NCBI RefSeq assembly: GCF_011064615.1
Contig: NZ_JAALJH010000050.1
Coordinates: 1 to 64,000, forward strand
Origin: Aquisphaera insulae
Lineage (GTDB): Bacteria; Planctomycetota; Planctomycetia; Isosphaerales; Isosphaeraceae
Length of the DNA: 64,000 bases
Reading direction: 5' to 3'
Shown: piece by piece, positions 8,286 to 18,058 of the stretch
How positions within the stretch are numbered: the first letter of the stretch is position 1
Layout of the letters: every line of letters starts with the position of its first letter
Notes under the pieces: generated by a model
Told to the model about the DNA's origin: nothing
What the model saw: the letters and a program-made list of their open reading frames with translations, nothing else
Databases searched by the model: none
Made by a program: the position numbers and the translations under genes

Positions 8286-8486
8286 CCTCGCCCGGAGACG
8301 AGCCCTCGCGGGGCCGCCCGGCCTTCCCCCGGGCCGCAGGGACCCAGCCTCCTCCCGGGTCGGGGCCGGCCGCGGGGATCGGAGCGGCCCCGTTCACGCT
8401 CGCCATCGTCGCATCCCCTCTCGAGAATCCGGCCCGGATGATGTCCGGCGCCCGTCCGGTCGCCGATATCGATCCGGGAGGATCGC

Positions 8487-9446
8487 ATGAGCCAGACACC
8501 GCCCAGGCTCCTGGAATCGGAGCAATCGCCGGGTCAAAAGACCCTGTACCTCGAGATCCCGCTCGGCAACTGGGCCCCGGTCACCGGGGTCTTCTTCCCG
8601 GCGGGATACAGCTACAACCTGTCGTCCCTCAACCTGCTCATCTACCTGCATGGCGACCGGTTCGAGGGGAGTGCATGTGAAGGGGTCAAGGATATCAAGG
8701 CCTACTGGTCCGGGAAGCTGTTCCCGCTCCGCCAGTTGACCAACGACAGCAAGAGCGAGAAGGCCATCCTGGTCGCCCCCACCCTGGGCCCCCGCCCGGG
8801 GGCCGGCGGGCTGACGCCCGCGGATAAGTGGGGCACCCTCGTCGACAAGATCGACTGGTACCTGGACCAGGTCGCGTGCGGGATCGCCGCCTACGGCCCG
8901 CAGGCGCCGCCGCCGCAGCAGCTACAGGCGCCGCCGCAGCCACAGGCGCCTCAGCCGCCGGGCAACCCGTCGGGAGCCGGGGGGACCACGCCGCTCCCCG
9001 ACGCCCGGGTCAAGAAGATCGTCCTGGCGGGCCATTCGGGGGGAGGAGCCCCCATGCTGGCCCTGGCCAACGAGCTGACGAGCGGCAACTCCTTCGACGC
9101 GTCGGCCCTCAAGCAATGCTGGGGGTTCGACTCGCTCTATCAGGGCGCCGAGCCCTGGCTCAAGCTGGCCAGGCGAACCAATGTTTGGGTCAATATGTGC
9201 GCGGGCAGCAGCACGAAGGACGCCTGCGCCGAGCTCGAGAAGCTCGCGAAGACCGAGCCCCGGACGAGCCAGGTGACGGTCTACCCGTCGTTCTACGACG
9301 TGCCGCTCGGGGACTGGTCGCCCCGCCGGGACCCGAAGCCGGCGCAACCCGCATTGAGGAAGACCCCCACCGGGCTGGTCTACGGGCACTGCGAGGTGCC
9401 GAAGAACTGGTGGGGCATGTGCCTGAGGCAGTCCTTCCCCCCCTGA
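8487..9446 (+). CDS. Alpha/beta-hydrolase-like protein with Pro/Gln-rich insert
   Basis: This 319-aa protein shows NLLIYLHGDRF near residue 52 (oxyanion-hole-type strand and HG) and KIVLAGHSGGGAPMLALANE near residue 174, a nucleophile elbow GHSGG. That pattern fits an alpha/beta hydrolase such as an esterase or peptidase. A low-complexity insert of about 28 residues (PPPQQLQAPPQPQAPQP and flanks, residues about 140-168) interrupts the domain just before the nucleophile strand. A C-terminal histidine (YGHCEVPKNWW) could complete the triad. No signal peptide is seen, so the protein is probably cytoplasmic. The start has GGGAGG a few bases upstream. Substrate unknown. Confidence 0.65.
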   Translation: MSQTPPRLLESEQSPGQKTLYLEIPLGNWAPVTGVFFPAGYSYNLSSLNLLIYLHGDRFEGSACEGVKDIKAYWSGKLFPLRQLTNDSKSEKAILVAPTLGPRPGAGGLTPADKWGTLVDKIDWYLDQVACGIAAYGPQAPPPQQLQAPPQPQAPQPPGNPSGAGGTTPLPDARVKKIVLAGHSGGGAPMLALANELTSGNSFDASALKQCWGFDSLYQGAEPWLKLARRTNVWVNMCAGSSTKDACAELEKLAKTEPRTSQVTVYPSFYDVPLGDWSPRRDPKPAQPALRKTPTGLVYGHCEVPKNWWGMCLRQSFPP

Positions 9447-10272
9447 GCGAGTGCCCAGGCAGGCCGGCCCCCTTCCTCGCGGACCGAGCTGCCCGCCCCT
9501 GGCTTCGATGAAGCCCCGCAGGGTATCCAGTCCATGTCGCCGCGGCGCTCGAGCCTGGATGGAGAGGGGGGCCTCCATGCTGGTGACAGGAAGGCAATCG
9601 CGCCGGCTCCCCCGGTCCGGATCTCCCGATTTTGCGGATTTCCGCGGGGATGATCTCGGAGAAATCTCGGCGAGCCCGATCGAAAATCGCGAAACATGGC
9701 GCACTCTCTAGATAGAGGCATCGCACCGTGGCCACGCTGCGCGCCGGCGGGTCGCGTGGCCGTGCGGCGATGGCGGAGGTCCCACGATGACGTGTAACCG
9801 GAACGTCTCTCCTTCCGGGCCGATGATCCAGGTCGCGAAGGATGCGGGGATCGGGCGGTTTTCTGCCGGGATCGGGGGGGGCGAAGCCAATCAAAAACCG
9901 CGTCGGGGATGTTGCTGGAAAAGAACTTACGGCGAGTCCTTCGAAGCAGCCTGCGCGACGAGCGAACCCAATGGCAAGGGCCCGATCACACGGACCGTGG
10001 CCGCGGTGAATGCCCTCGAGGCGGCCTGCTTCACCCGTCCCCACGTTCGCTGATGCGAGTCCTCTCGAGGCGGCGGCGGCCTCCCCTCCCCTCGGGAAAG
10101 GTTGCGGGCGAGGACGACCGAGAAACCGAGATCCGGTGGATCGGGCCTGCCCGGATTTCCTGTCCATGCGGCGAGATGGCAACGGCCGTCGCCGACCCTT
10201 GATCGAGCGGCGGCCCCTCCTCGATCATCGGCCCGTTTCGGAAGGGTCCCTGCCTTCGGGTACGATAGCGAC
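9447..10272. other. Intergenic stretch, nothing recognised
   Basis: Over 800 bases between the hydrolase and the methylase contain only short basic frames without family features. No repeat shared with the rest of the window was noticed. Confidence 0.4.
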
Positions 10273-11133
10273 ATGACGAAGCGGCGGGCACGACCGTTCG
10301 TGAAGTGGGCCGGCGGCAAGCAAGCGATTGCGAGCGTCCTGGTCGGGATGTTCCCCGGGAGGTATGGCTGCCATTACGAGCCGTTCCTGGGCGGCGGGAG
10401 CGTCCTGTTCGCGGCTCGCCCCGAGGTGGCCGTCTGCGGGGACCAGAACGAATGGCTGCTCGGCTGTTATGCGGCCATCCGCGACGACTGGCCGCGAGTG
10501 GCCGGGGTCCTCGACGTCCTGCCCAATACCAGGGAAGACTACCTTCGCATCCGCGCCGTTCGGCCCGGAACCCTGGACCCGTTCACCCGGGCCGCGCACT
10601 TCATCTACCTGAACAAGACGTGCTTCCGCGGCCTCTTCCGGGTGAACCGCGAGAATCAATTCAACGTCCCCTACGGTGCCTATGATCGCCGGTATTACGA
10701 CCCGAACGAGCTCGCGGCGGTGGCCGAGGCGCTCCGCAACATCGAGTTTCGATCCGGGGACTTCGAGCGCTCGCTCGCCGGCATCAGGCCGGGCGACTTC
10801 GCGTACCTCGACCCGCCCTATTACAAGCTCGGCGGCTACTCCGACTTCAACCGCTACACCCAGGGCCGGTTCCGCGAGGACGACCACGCCCGCCTGGCGT
10901 CCGTCTGCCGGGAACTGGACGCGCGCGGTGTCCTCTGGGCGGTCAGCAACAGCGACACGCCCTTCGTCCGCCGCCTGTTCGACGGCTACGCGATGATCCC
11001 GGTCTCGAATCGGCGCGAGATCAACCTCGACCCCCGGGAGAGGGACATCACCGAATTACTGATCGTGAATTATGAGGTGAAAATCAACCAGGATGATCGA
11101 TGTCCTGGGATTCGGGAGGGGGCCGAACGGTGA
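10273..11133 (+). CDS. DNA adenine methylase, Dam/M.EcoRV type
   Basis: This 286-aa protein has the alpha-class N6-adenine methyltransferase layout: N-terminal FVKWAGGKQAI (residues 9-19, motif X, cofactor binding), EPFLGGGSVLFA near residue 37 (motif I), the target-recognition middle, and catalytic DPPY at 180-183 followed by YKLGGYSDFNRYTQG. It transfers methyl from S-adenosylmethionine to adenine; Dam homologues recognise GATC, but the site cannot be read from sequence alone. No restriction enzyme gene is adjacent, so it is an orphan or belongs with the unknown gene 106 bases downstream. The chosen start lacks a clear ribosome site; homology begins a few residues in. Confidence 0.9.
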   Translation: MTKRRARPFVKWAGGKQAIASVLVGMFPGRYGCHYEPFLGGGSVLFAARPEVAVCGDQNEWLLGCYAAIRDDWPRVAGVLDVLPNTREDYLRIRAVRPGTLDPFTRAAHFIYLNKTCFRGLFRVNRENQFNVPYGAYDRRYYDPNELAAVAEALRNIEFRSGDFERSLAGIRPGDFAYLDPPYYKLGGYSDFNRYTQGRFREDDHARLASVCRELDARGVLWAVSNSDTPFVRRLFDGYAMIPVSNRREINLDPRERDITELLIVNYEVKINQDDRCPGIREGAER

Positions 11134-11239
11134 CCACGCGGGCCCGTCCCGCCCCGGAGCCGCGTGCGAACCGGGCGGCGAATGAGGGTGTCCGGGCAAG
11201 CGGGATCCGTGGCCTTTCGGCGATTTCCACGAGCGAGCG

Positions 11240-13414
11240 ATGAACTGGCGCGCACAGCTTGAAGCGTATGCCGTGCGGGAGGATCGGCCGGTCCTGAGCG
11301 TCCCGGAGGGCGTGGGGCTCGAGTTCTCGGACGGGAACGACGTCTTCTGGATGCTGCCCGGCGAGGCGACCTCCTCGACCTGGATCGCCGAGACGGAGCC
11401 GAACGCGGCGGCCTTGCTGGACGAGTTCAGGACCATCGACCGGCTGCGGACGACGGTCCTGCACGTGATCCGGCACGACATGGCCGGGCGCGGGATGTGC
11501 GTGGATCGCCGCTGGAGCGGCGACTGGGCCGTGAAGTCGGGAGCGATCTCGTCGAGCATCAACGTCGGCCCCACGCTCACCGCGCGATGCCTCGGCGAGC
11601 GCGACCTGGGCCGGATCCTCTCGGCCTGCTACGAGCACACGATCCTCGGCGACCCGCCGGACGAGGACACGATCGGACGCTTCCTGGCCACCGGCGGCCC
11701 GCCCGTCGACGAGCGTCCCTGGCCCGACGAATCCGCCGCCGCCGATCCCCCCTGGACGCTCCGCAAGGTCCTGCTGTCGTTCGGCCTCTGCGAGGCGGCC
11801 CGGAACCCGGACGCCTTGACCTTGCCCGAGGCGATCCTCGACGCCTTGACGCCGACCGGGAGGCTCGGCCGGGCGCTCCTGAGCGTGGCGGAGAGGCTCC
11901 CCGACGTCTCCGCCAGTTGTGAAATGAGCGACTGTTCCATCGTCCTGGACTTCGACGACGGCGAGGACGGCTATCGGATCTCGCGGCGGTCGCGCGAGCT
12001 CGCCCGCCTCGTCCGATCCCTGGGCATCGAGGGGGCCGCCCATCAACTCGCCGACGAATATTTGCGCTTGAATTCCGCACGGACGCTGGTCCTGGGCGCG
12101 GTCGGTCGCGCGGCGTCGCGTCGCGGTTGGAGCGTGCAGCGATTGCGGCCGTTCTTCCTGGCGCCCGGCATTTCCGCGACGTGGCACCTGGGGCGGGTCC
12201 GGCGGGACGTCTCCTTCCGCGTGGGCCGCGAGCTGACCGACGCGCTGCGGGCCGAATCCCCGGACCGGGCGATCCGGAGCTTGCTCGCGTCCCAGCCCGC
12301 CTTCGCCGCGGAATGCGTCGCGGCGCTCGGGGAAGAGGGTCCGCCGCCGGCCTTGCCGGAGCGAGAGCTCGCCCCCGCCCTGCCCTCGCGGCAGCCCACG
12401 CTTCGGACGCTCGATCGCCCGACGATCCGCGCGATGGACGACTTCGCGGACCGTACGCTGGCCGCGTACCTGCGCGATGAGAACGCCCTGGACGACTACC
12501 GCAGGCCCGACCGGTTCGACGCCTCGCGCGACACCTGGGCGACCCGCGCCGATTGGGTCCACCTGGCGGAACGGTCCCTCGCCGACGAGTGGCCGAATCC
12601 GGCGGCCCTGGTTGTCCTCGTGGACGCGGGCGACCCTCGGGCGATGGAGAGGGCTCGCGAGCTGCTCCGGCGGATCGAGCCGGATTCCGAGATGGGCGAA
12701 GCCGTGGTCGAACTGGTCTGGCGGCTTCGCCACGACCTGCCCGACGTGGCCCGCCGCTGGTTCGCGGCCCAGGCCTTCGAATCGGTCCCGTTCGCGGCGG
12801 TCCGGGCCCGCCTGGGTGATCCGGTCGCACGCCGGTTCCTGCGGACGAATGAAGGCTTCGAGATCGATGATGAGAATACCTGGACCGAACGTGCGAATCC
12901 GGAGTCGCTCGGGGAGCGGCCGGACGCGGCGTCGCGAGCGAGGATCCGTCCCCGGCTCGTCGAATGGGCCCGGACGACGTGGAAGTGGTCCCCCGCCGAG
13001 ACCGACGAGCTGAGGAAGGCATGCTGGCTTGGGCTGGACGAGGTGGCCGACGCGCTGGACGAGAATCCTTACCTGGGCAACGGCCTGCTCTGCGGCGATC
13101 GCCGGCACGCCATGTTCGATGAGCCGGGCATCCTCCTGTGCGCGGACCTCCTGCTCGTCTGGTCCCGGCTCAGGCCGACCCGGCTCCTGGCCCGGATCGC
13201 GGCCACGGCGCAGTCGGGGGAGGTCGTCAGCGAGGCCGAGGCTCTGGCGCGGGAGACCGCTGAAAGCAAACCCGCCTGCCGCAAGCAACTCGACTCGACC
13301 CTGCGGATCTATCAAAGGTGGTGGCAGGACTTGCAGGTCCCGCTGGCCATCGCGTGGCGTCGATGCCGATCGGCGCTCGACCTGGAGGACGAGGCGTGGG
13401 CTGTCCGGCCCTGA
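11240..13414 (+). CDS. Large hypothetical protein downstream of the methylase
   Basis: This 724-aa protein is not recognised. It has no signal peptide or membrane segments and looks cytoplasmic and mostly helical in the C-terminal half, with many Arg/Asp/Glu/Trp residues. Short stretches such as AERSLADEWPNPAALVVLVDAGDPRAMERARELL and EAVVELVWRLRHDLPDVARRWF read like helical repeats (HEAT/TPR-like), but this is an impression only. It has no obvious nuclease, ATPase or methylase motif. The same strand and short gap (106 bases) after the Dam-type methylase suggest a common transcript. Codon bias and composition match neighbouring genes, supporting a real gene. Confidence 0.6.
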   Translation: MNWRAQLEAYAVREDRPVLSVPEGVGLEFSDGNDVFWMLPGEATSSTWIAETEPNAAALLDEFRTIDRLRTTVLHVIRHDMAGRGMCVDRRWSGDWAVKSGAISSSINVGPTLTARCLGERDLGRILSACYEHTILGDPPDEDTIGRFLATGGPPVDERPWPDESAAADPPWTLRKVLLSFGLCEAARNPDALTLPEAILDALTPTGRLGRALLSVAERLPDVSASCEMSDCSIVLDFDDGEDGYRISRRSRELARLVRSLGIEGAAHQLADEYLRLNSARTLVLGAVGRAASRRGWSVQRLRPFFLAPGISATWHLGRVRRDVSFRVGRELTDALRAESPDRAIRSLLASQPAFAAECVAALGEEGPPPALPERELAPALPSRQPTLRTLDRPTIRAMDDFADRTLAAYLRDENALDDYRRPDRFDASRDTWATRADWVHLAERSLADEWPNPAALVVLVDAGDPRAMERARELLRRIEPDSEMGEAVVELVWRLRHDLPDVARRWFAAQAFESVPFAAVRARLGDPVARRFLRTNEGFEIDDENTWTERANPESLGERPDAASRARIRPRLVEWARTTWKWSPAETDELRKACWLGLDEVADALDENPYLGNGLLCGDRRHAMFDEPGILLCADLLLVWSRLRPTRLLARIAATAQSGEVVSEAEALARETAESKPACRKQLDSTLRIYQRWWQDLQVPLAIAWRRCRSALDLEDEAWAVRP

Positions 13415-13586
13415 TGAGATGACGATCTTGCGCGGAAGACGGGGGCGGGCCGCCGCGATCGGCCGGAAGTCCTTTGCTCGATTCGTCGCGGCCACCTCGG
13501 GAGTTCCTGCCGAATTCGAACGAGTTGTGGGGCGGCATGCCGGATGTGGAGGCGTCCGCGACATTTGTGTTGCCGAGTGGTCCGAT

Positions 13587-14000
13587 TCAATCCGGCTCCG
13601 CCCAGTTCTCGACGGTCAGGCCCGGCACGGCCGACAGGTCGGCGTCCATCGTCACGACGGTGGCGTTGCCCAGGGAGAAAGCAATGGCCGCGATCGTCAG
13701 GTCGTTCTGGCCAATCGGGCGGCCAATGGTCTTCATCTCGAACGCGATCCGCCCGGACTCAAACTCGGCTGCGATGTCGGCTAGCCATACCTTCCATACA
13801 TCCAACGCGTCGCGGAGCCGCAAGAGGTTCAGCTCCCGCTTCGGGCTGCCCTCGGCCCGGAACGCCAACTCGCCCACGACCGGGCCGGCGACCCCAACCC
13901 GGTTGCCGGCGACGACCTCGGCCGCGGCTCGCTCGAACACGCCCCGCTTCCGGTCGAGGTAGAGGCCGGTGATGCCGGTGTCGAGGATGAAGCGTCTCAC
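13587..14000 (-). CDS. PIN-domain toxin, VapC-like
   Basis: This 137-aa protein has the PIN ribonuclease layout: LDTG at 6-9 (first acidic residue D7), VVGELAF near residue 41 (E44), IGQNDLTIAAIAFSLG near residue 95 (D99 or nearby) and TMDADLSAVPGLTVENW at the C-terminus. These acidic residues would coordinate Mg2+ or Mn2+ for RNA cleavage. It overlaps the upstream antitoxin gene by four bases, the usual order in VapBC-type modules. The RNA target is unknown. Confidence 0.85.
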   Translation of the reverse strand: MRRFILDTGITGLYLDRKRGVFERAAAEVVAGNRVGVAGPVVGELAFRAEGSPKRELNLLRLRDALDVWKVWLADIAAEFESGRIAFEMKTIGRPIGQNDLTIAAIAFSLGNATVVTMDADLSAVPGLTVENWAEPD

Positions 14001-14281
14001 CGGAACACGTCCTCGATACCGGACTCGCTTCGATCGATCCCGCGCTGGTTCAGCGTCCGCTCCCAGGCGTTGAGGTCGGCCTCGACCTCGTCAGGAATGT
14101 CGAGCGGCTGAAGCCGCTGCATGGCCGCCAGGACGCGAGCGATCTCCTCGGGGGTCACCGGGCCTTCTTCCTGGCTCATCCTCTCCGGGGCGACCACGAC
14201 CTTGGTCCCCTCAGGCATGTCGATCGGCTCATCCACTTCCACCCGGCCGTTGCGAATGAAGCCCCTCAGCACCGCACTCAT
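13997..14281 (-). CDS. Antitoxin partner of the PIN toxin
   Basis: This 94-aa protein starts MSAVLRGFIRNGRVEVDEPI, a beta-rich N-terminus with the pattern V.NGR(V/I).(V/L).EP.D.PEGT.V.V shared with AbrB/DUF104-like antitoxins. The C-terminal half is acidic and helical (TPEEIARVLAAMQRL...VEADLNAWERTL), suitable for wrapping the toxin. A strong AAAGGAG ribosome site precedes the start. The gene overlaps the toxin by four bases, so translation is probably coupled. It probably represses its own promoter upstream. Confidence 0.75.
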   Translation of the reverse strand: MSAVLRGFIRNGRVEVDEPIDMPEGTKVVVAPERMSQEEGPVTPEEIARVLAAMQRLQPLDIPDEVEADLNAWERTLNQRGIDRSESGIEDVFR

Positions 14282-14686
14282 GGCCTCGCTCCTTTCGCTC
14301 GATTTCCTTCATTCTACCATCGCTGAAGCCCGCTCGCAGGCCCGCGAACAGCGTGTCCACCTGGCGAGGCCATGCCTTGACCAGCTCATCGCCCATTGGA
14401 TACCTCCCCCGGTGGTTCAGCCGCTTCGGCTTTTCTATCTTGAGTGCGTGGCCAGTGATTCCTGTGGCCAGTGATTCCCCCGTGACCAGTGATTCCCCTC
14501 CGCCCCCCTAGCCGCCGCGATCGTCCGAGTATTCTCCGAAGGACAATGCGATCCCATGGTGTCGCTGCGCTTCCACCACGGCCGCCCAGTCACGTCGGCA
14601 AGGTGTCGACTCGCGGCTCCAGGATCTGGGAAGATTCCTTCTCTCGCATGGGCTTGGTGACGGTCGTCGTTGGGCGCAGATCGAAT
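14282..14686. other. Intergenic with gtggccagtgattcc repeats
   Basis: Between the antitoxin start and the protease stop no gene was recognised. Three direct repeats at 14448-14496 are the main feature. Confidence 0.5.
14448..14496. repeat. Three direct copies of gtgRccagtgattcc
   Basis: Copies at 14448-14462, 14464-14478 and 14482-14496. The first two are identical and the third has one change. Read on the other strand (ggaatcactggccac) they match the 5275-5289 unit except for one base, so the family is dispersed over at least 9 kb. Confidence 0.75.
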
Positions 14687-17600
14687 TCACCTGCCTCCTG
14701 CCTCCGTACGGATATCCTCCACGGCCTTCCTCGGGTACGCCGGCGGCTTCGGGGTGCCGACGGGGTGCGCGGCGATCTCGGACTTGAGGTGGGAGATCGC
14801 CGCGTCGAGCTGGGCGTCCTTGCCGAGGAAGGTGGCGTGGGGGAGGTTGTCGACGATCTTGTCGGGGTCGACGCCGTGGCCCTCGATGAGCCAGGTGCCC
14901 TCGGGGCCGTAGACGCCGGTCTCGGCGGCGGTGGCGATGCCGCGGTCGACCAGGACGTTGCTGGAGGAGAGCCAGATCTCGCCGCCCCACGTCCGGGTGC
15001 CCATCACCGTGCCCAGCTTGAGGCGCTTCACGCCCTCGGAGAAGGCCTCGCCGTCGGAGGCGGTGAACTGGTCGCAGAGGACGACCAGGTGGCCCCGGAA
15101 GGCGTACTGCATGTTCCAGGTCGTCGGCTTGCCCACCCGCGAGATCCAGTAGAACCACGGCTTCCGCAAGAGCCGGCCGATGATCCAGCTATCGATGTTC
15201 CCCCCCTGGTTGTGGCGGACGTCGATGATCAACGCCTGGCGGTTGAACACGGGGTAGAAGCCCCTGGCGAACTCGGTGAAGTTCCGGCCCCCCATGGCGC
15301 GGAGATGGACGTAGCCGATCTGGCCGCCCCCCTGGGCCTCGACGCGCTCGCGGCGGGTGAGCTCCCACTCGTGATAGCGCAGGTCGGCCTCGGCTTCGGT
15401 GCTGATCGGGCGGGCGATCACGTCGCGGGGGGCGCCGGACTTCGGCTCGACGTGGATCAGGACCTGGCGGCCGACCTTGCGGCGGAGCAGGGCGTGGAGG
15501 TCCGGGGCGTCCAGGGCCGGGATCCCGTCGACCCGCGTCAGGACGTCGCCGGGATGGACGTCGACGCCGGGGCGCGCCAGGGGGGACGTCAGGTCGGGCT
15601 CGTCGGGATCGGACTTGTAGATGTGATCGACCCGATAGCCCCCCTTCCCCTCGTCGCGGACGAGCCGGGCGCCCAGGGACGCGGTCGGGATGTCGTCGGG
15701 GCCGGCGCGGTGGTCGCCGCCGAAGACGAAGATGTGCAGGGCCTCGAGCTCGGCGACCATCTGGGCGATCAGGTCGGAGAGCTCGTCGCGGGAGCGGACG
15801 CGATCCACGAGCGGACGATACTTGGACCGCACGGCCTTCCAGTCGGCGCCGTGCATGGCGCGGTCGTAGAAGTAGTCCCGCTCCAGCCGCCAGGCCTCGT
15901 CGAACATCTGCCGCCATTCCTCGCGAGGGCTCAGCGCCAGCGACCAGCCGGAGAGGTCCACGTCCTTCTTCGCCAGGTCGGCCGGGGCGGGCTCGGCGTC
16001 GATGATCGCCAGGGTCTTGTCCTTGCGAATCAGCAACGACTTGCCGTCGGCCGAGAGCTCGTAGCCCGACACGTCGCCGGCCACGACCTTCACCTCGACC
16101 TCCTTGCGGGCGAACTTGACGGCCTTCAGCTCGGCCTGCGACTTGCCGGGCGTGTGGGACAGCCAGAAGAGCCCCTTCGCATTGGCCGACAGGCCGGAAT
16201 AACGCCCCGCGTCGACGGGCACGCGCGACAGCCGCGAGGAGAGGCCGTCGCGGTCGATCGTCACCCGGGGGGGAGACGTCGACTTGGCGTCGTCCTTCTT
16301 GCGCTCGCCGGCCTTGTCGCCCTCGGCCTTCTTGCCGGAGTCCGGCTCGCCGGAGGGCTTGTCCTTGTCCTTGTCTTTCTCCTTGTCCTTATCCTTATCC
16401 TTATCCTTGTCGTCGTCGGGGTGGAGCTCGTCGGGCGGGGCGAAGGGGGAGCGGAGGCCCTTCGCGAGGGCGATTTCGAAGACCTGCGTCGGCCTGTCGA
16501 AGTAGGGTTCGGGCTGGTAGGTGCCCCAGGGGCTGCCGACGGCGGAGACCAGGTTGCGGTCGGACAGGATGTAGACGAACTTGCCGTCGGCCGACCAGGC
16601 GGGGTTGGAGCTGTCGTAGCGGTCGGTGGTCAGGGCGAGGGTCGCGCCGTCGTCGACGCCGTGGAGCTTGATCTGGTGGAAGCCGTTCTCGAGGGCGTCG
16701 GAGAAGGCGAGCCACTTGCCGTCGGGCGACCAGGCGAGGTCGCCGAGGTCGTCGACCTCGGACTCGGCGATCTTCGTGTCCTTCTTGCTCGCGACGTCGA
16801 GGAGGAAGAGGCGCTGGTTCTTGTCGCGGTGGGCGATGAACTTGCCGTCGGGGGACGGGACGGCCTCCCAGCGGAGGACCTCGCCGTCCCTGGTCAGTTG
16901 GGCGGGATCGCCGACGCCGTCGGCGGGGAGGGTCCAGAGCTCGACCTCGCCGGAGCGGTCGGAGAGGCTCAGGAGCGACTTGCCGCCGGGGAGGAAGCGG
17001 GCGTCGCGATGGCGGACGCCGTCGGCCCGGCGGGAGGCCTCGGCGATCCGCCCGGGGCCGCGAGGGGCGACGAAGACCCTGCCGCGGGCGGTCAGGGCGA
17101 CGCCCTTGCCGTCGGGGCTGATGTGGGCGGACGTCAGCCAGTCCGCCGGCTTCTCGACCCACTTCTGCCGCTCCTGGTCGACGTCCGTCTCCAGGGTGAT
17201 CGGCACCGGCCGGTCGCGGTCGGCGGCGATCTCGTAGACGCGCAGATCGGCGCCGAGCTGGTAGGCGATCAGGCCGGCCTCGGGGTCGATCGACGGCGAG
17301 AGGACCTCGAATTCCTTGTGCCTGGTGTGCGGCTTCAGGTCGGTGCCGTCGGGCTTCATCGACCAGAGGTTCATGGTGCCGGACCGGTCGCTGGCGAAGT
17401 AGATCCGGCCGCCGTGCCACATGGGGGACTTGCTGGTGCCGGGGTAGCTGGCCGTCAGGGGGGTCGCCTCGTCGGCGCCCGGCGCGAACCGCCAGAGGTT
17501 CTGGGCCGTTCCCCCCTGGTACTGGCGGGTGTGGCTCCCCTGGAACGGCAGGCGGGTGAAGACCAGGGTCTTGTCCCCGGGATGGAAGGCCCCCTCGGCG

Positions 17601-18058
17601 GCCTCGGCCAGGGGGACGATCTCGGTCTTGTCGCTGGCGGGGTCGATGGTCATGAGCTGGACGCTGGGGAGGGCGGAGCGGCCCCGGGTGCCGATGAGGA
17701 TCTTGCCGTCGGGCGTCCAGGCGAGCGACACGGGATTGGCCGCGTTGAAGGTCCGTCGGCGGGGGAGGCCGCCGTCGGCCGGGATCGTGTAGACCTCGGC
17801 CGGGCCCTCGTAGCGGCCGACGAACGCGAGCGTCTTGCCGTCGGGCGAGAAGGCCGGCCGCGACTCGGCCGCGGGATGGGTCGTCAGCCGCCGCGCCGGC
17901 CCGCCGGCCAGCGGGACCGTCCAGAGGTCCCCCTCGGCGACGAAGGCGATCGAGCCCCGTGCGACCGTCGGCTGGCGATAGTAGCCGGTCGTGCCGGACT
18001 CGGCGCGCGCGGGGAGGAGGATGGAGGCGAGGAGGGCGGCGAGTCCGGCGATTCGCAT
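14687..18058 (-). CDS. Tricorn-like S41 peptidase, exported
   Basis: This 1123-aa protein has a signal peptide (MRIAGLAALLASILLPARAE), then a long WD40-like/PD40 propeller region (about 30-680) with repeated (F/W)SPDGK.LAF and similar units. A tricorn C1-like helical region, a PDZ domain (PGDVLTRVDGIPALDAPDL) and an S41 core follow. The probable nucleophile serine is in FTASDGEAFSEG near residue 1000; the histidine lies in ELEALHIFVFGGD near residue 774. Tricorn-family proteases degrade peptides. A charged insert (about 30 residues of Asp-Lys-Glu repeats, near residue 555) splits the propeller part. The frame extends upstream to 18487 but the signal peptide fixes the start at 18058. It follows the stress protein gene on the same strand after 125 bases. 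Confidence 0.9.
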   Translation of the reverse strand: MRIAGLAALLASILLPARAESGTTGYYRQPTVARGSIAFVAEGDLWTVPLAGGPARRLTTHPAAESRPAFSPDGKTLAFVGRYEGPAEVYTIPADGGLPRRRTFNAANPVSLAWTPDGKILIGTRGRSALPSVQLMTIDPASDKTEIVPLAEAAEGAFHPGDKTLVFTRLPFQGSHTRQYQGGTAQNLWRFAPGADEATPLTASYPGTSKSPMWHGGRIYFASDRSGTMNLWSMKPDGTDLKPHTRHKEFEVLSPSIDPEAGLIAYQLGADLRVYEIAADRDRPVPITLETDVDQERQKWVEKPADWLTSAHISPDGKGVALTARGRVFVAPRGPGRIAEASRRADGVRHRDARFLPGGKSLLSLSDRSGEVELWTLPADGVGDPAQLTRDGEVLRWEAVPSPDGKFIAHRDKNQRLFLLDVASKKDTKIAESEVDDLGDLAWSPDGKWLAFSDALENGFHQIKLHGVDDGATLALTTDRYDSSNPAWSADGKFVYILSDRNLVSAVGSPWGTYQPEPYFDRPTQVFEIALAKGLRSPFAPPDELHPDDDKDKDKDKDKEKDKDKDKPSGEPDSGKKAEGDKAGERKKDDAKSTSPPRVTIDRDGLSSRLSRVPVDAGRYSGLSANAKGLFWLSHTPGKSQAELKAVKFARKEVEVKVVAGDVSGYELSADGKSLLIRKDKTLAIIDAEPAPADLAKKDVDLSGWSLALSPREEWRQMFDEAWRLERDYFYDRAMHGADWKAVRSKYRPLVDRVRSRDELSDLIAQMVAELEALHIFVFGGDHRAGPDDIPTASLGARLVRDEGKGGYRVDHIYKSDPDEPDLTSPLARPGVDVHPGDVLTRVDGIPALDAPDLHALLRRKVGRQVLIHVEPKSGAPRDVIARPISTEAEADLRYHEWELTRRERVEAQGGGQIGYVHLRAMGGRNFTEFARGFYPVFNRQALIIDVRHNQGGNIDSWIIGRLLRKPWFYWISRVGKPTTWNMQYAFRGHLVVLCDQFTASDGEAFSEGVKRLKLGTVMGTRTWGGEIWLSSSNVLVDRGIATAAETGVYGPEGTWLIEGHGVDPDKIVDNLPHATFLGKDAQLDAAISHLKSEIAAHPVGTPKPPAYPRKAVEDIRTEAGGR

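Noticed and set aside
11084..13564. An 826-codon minus-strand frame opposite the 724-aa hypothetical
   Set aside because: The plus frame has better amino-acid balance and follows the methylase with short spacing; the minus frame is Arg/Gly/Pro-rich as expected of a shadow. The choice is less certain here because neither side has known motifs.
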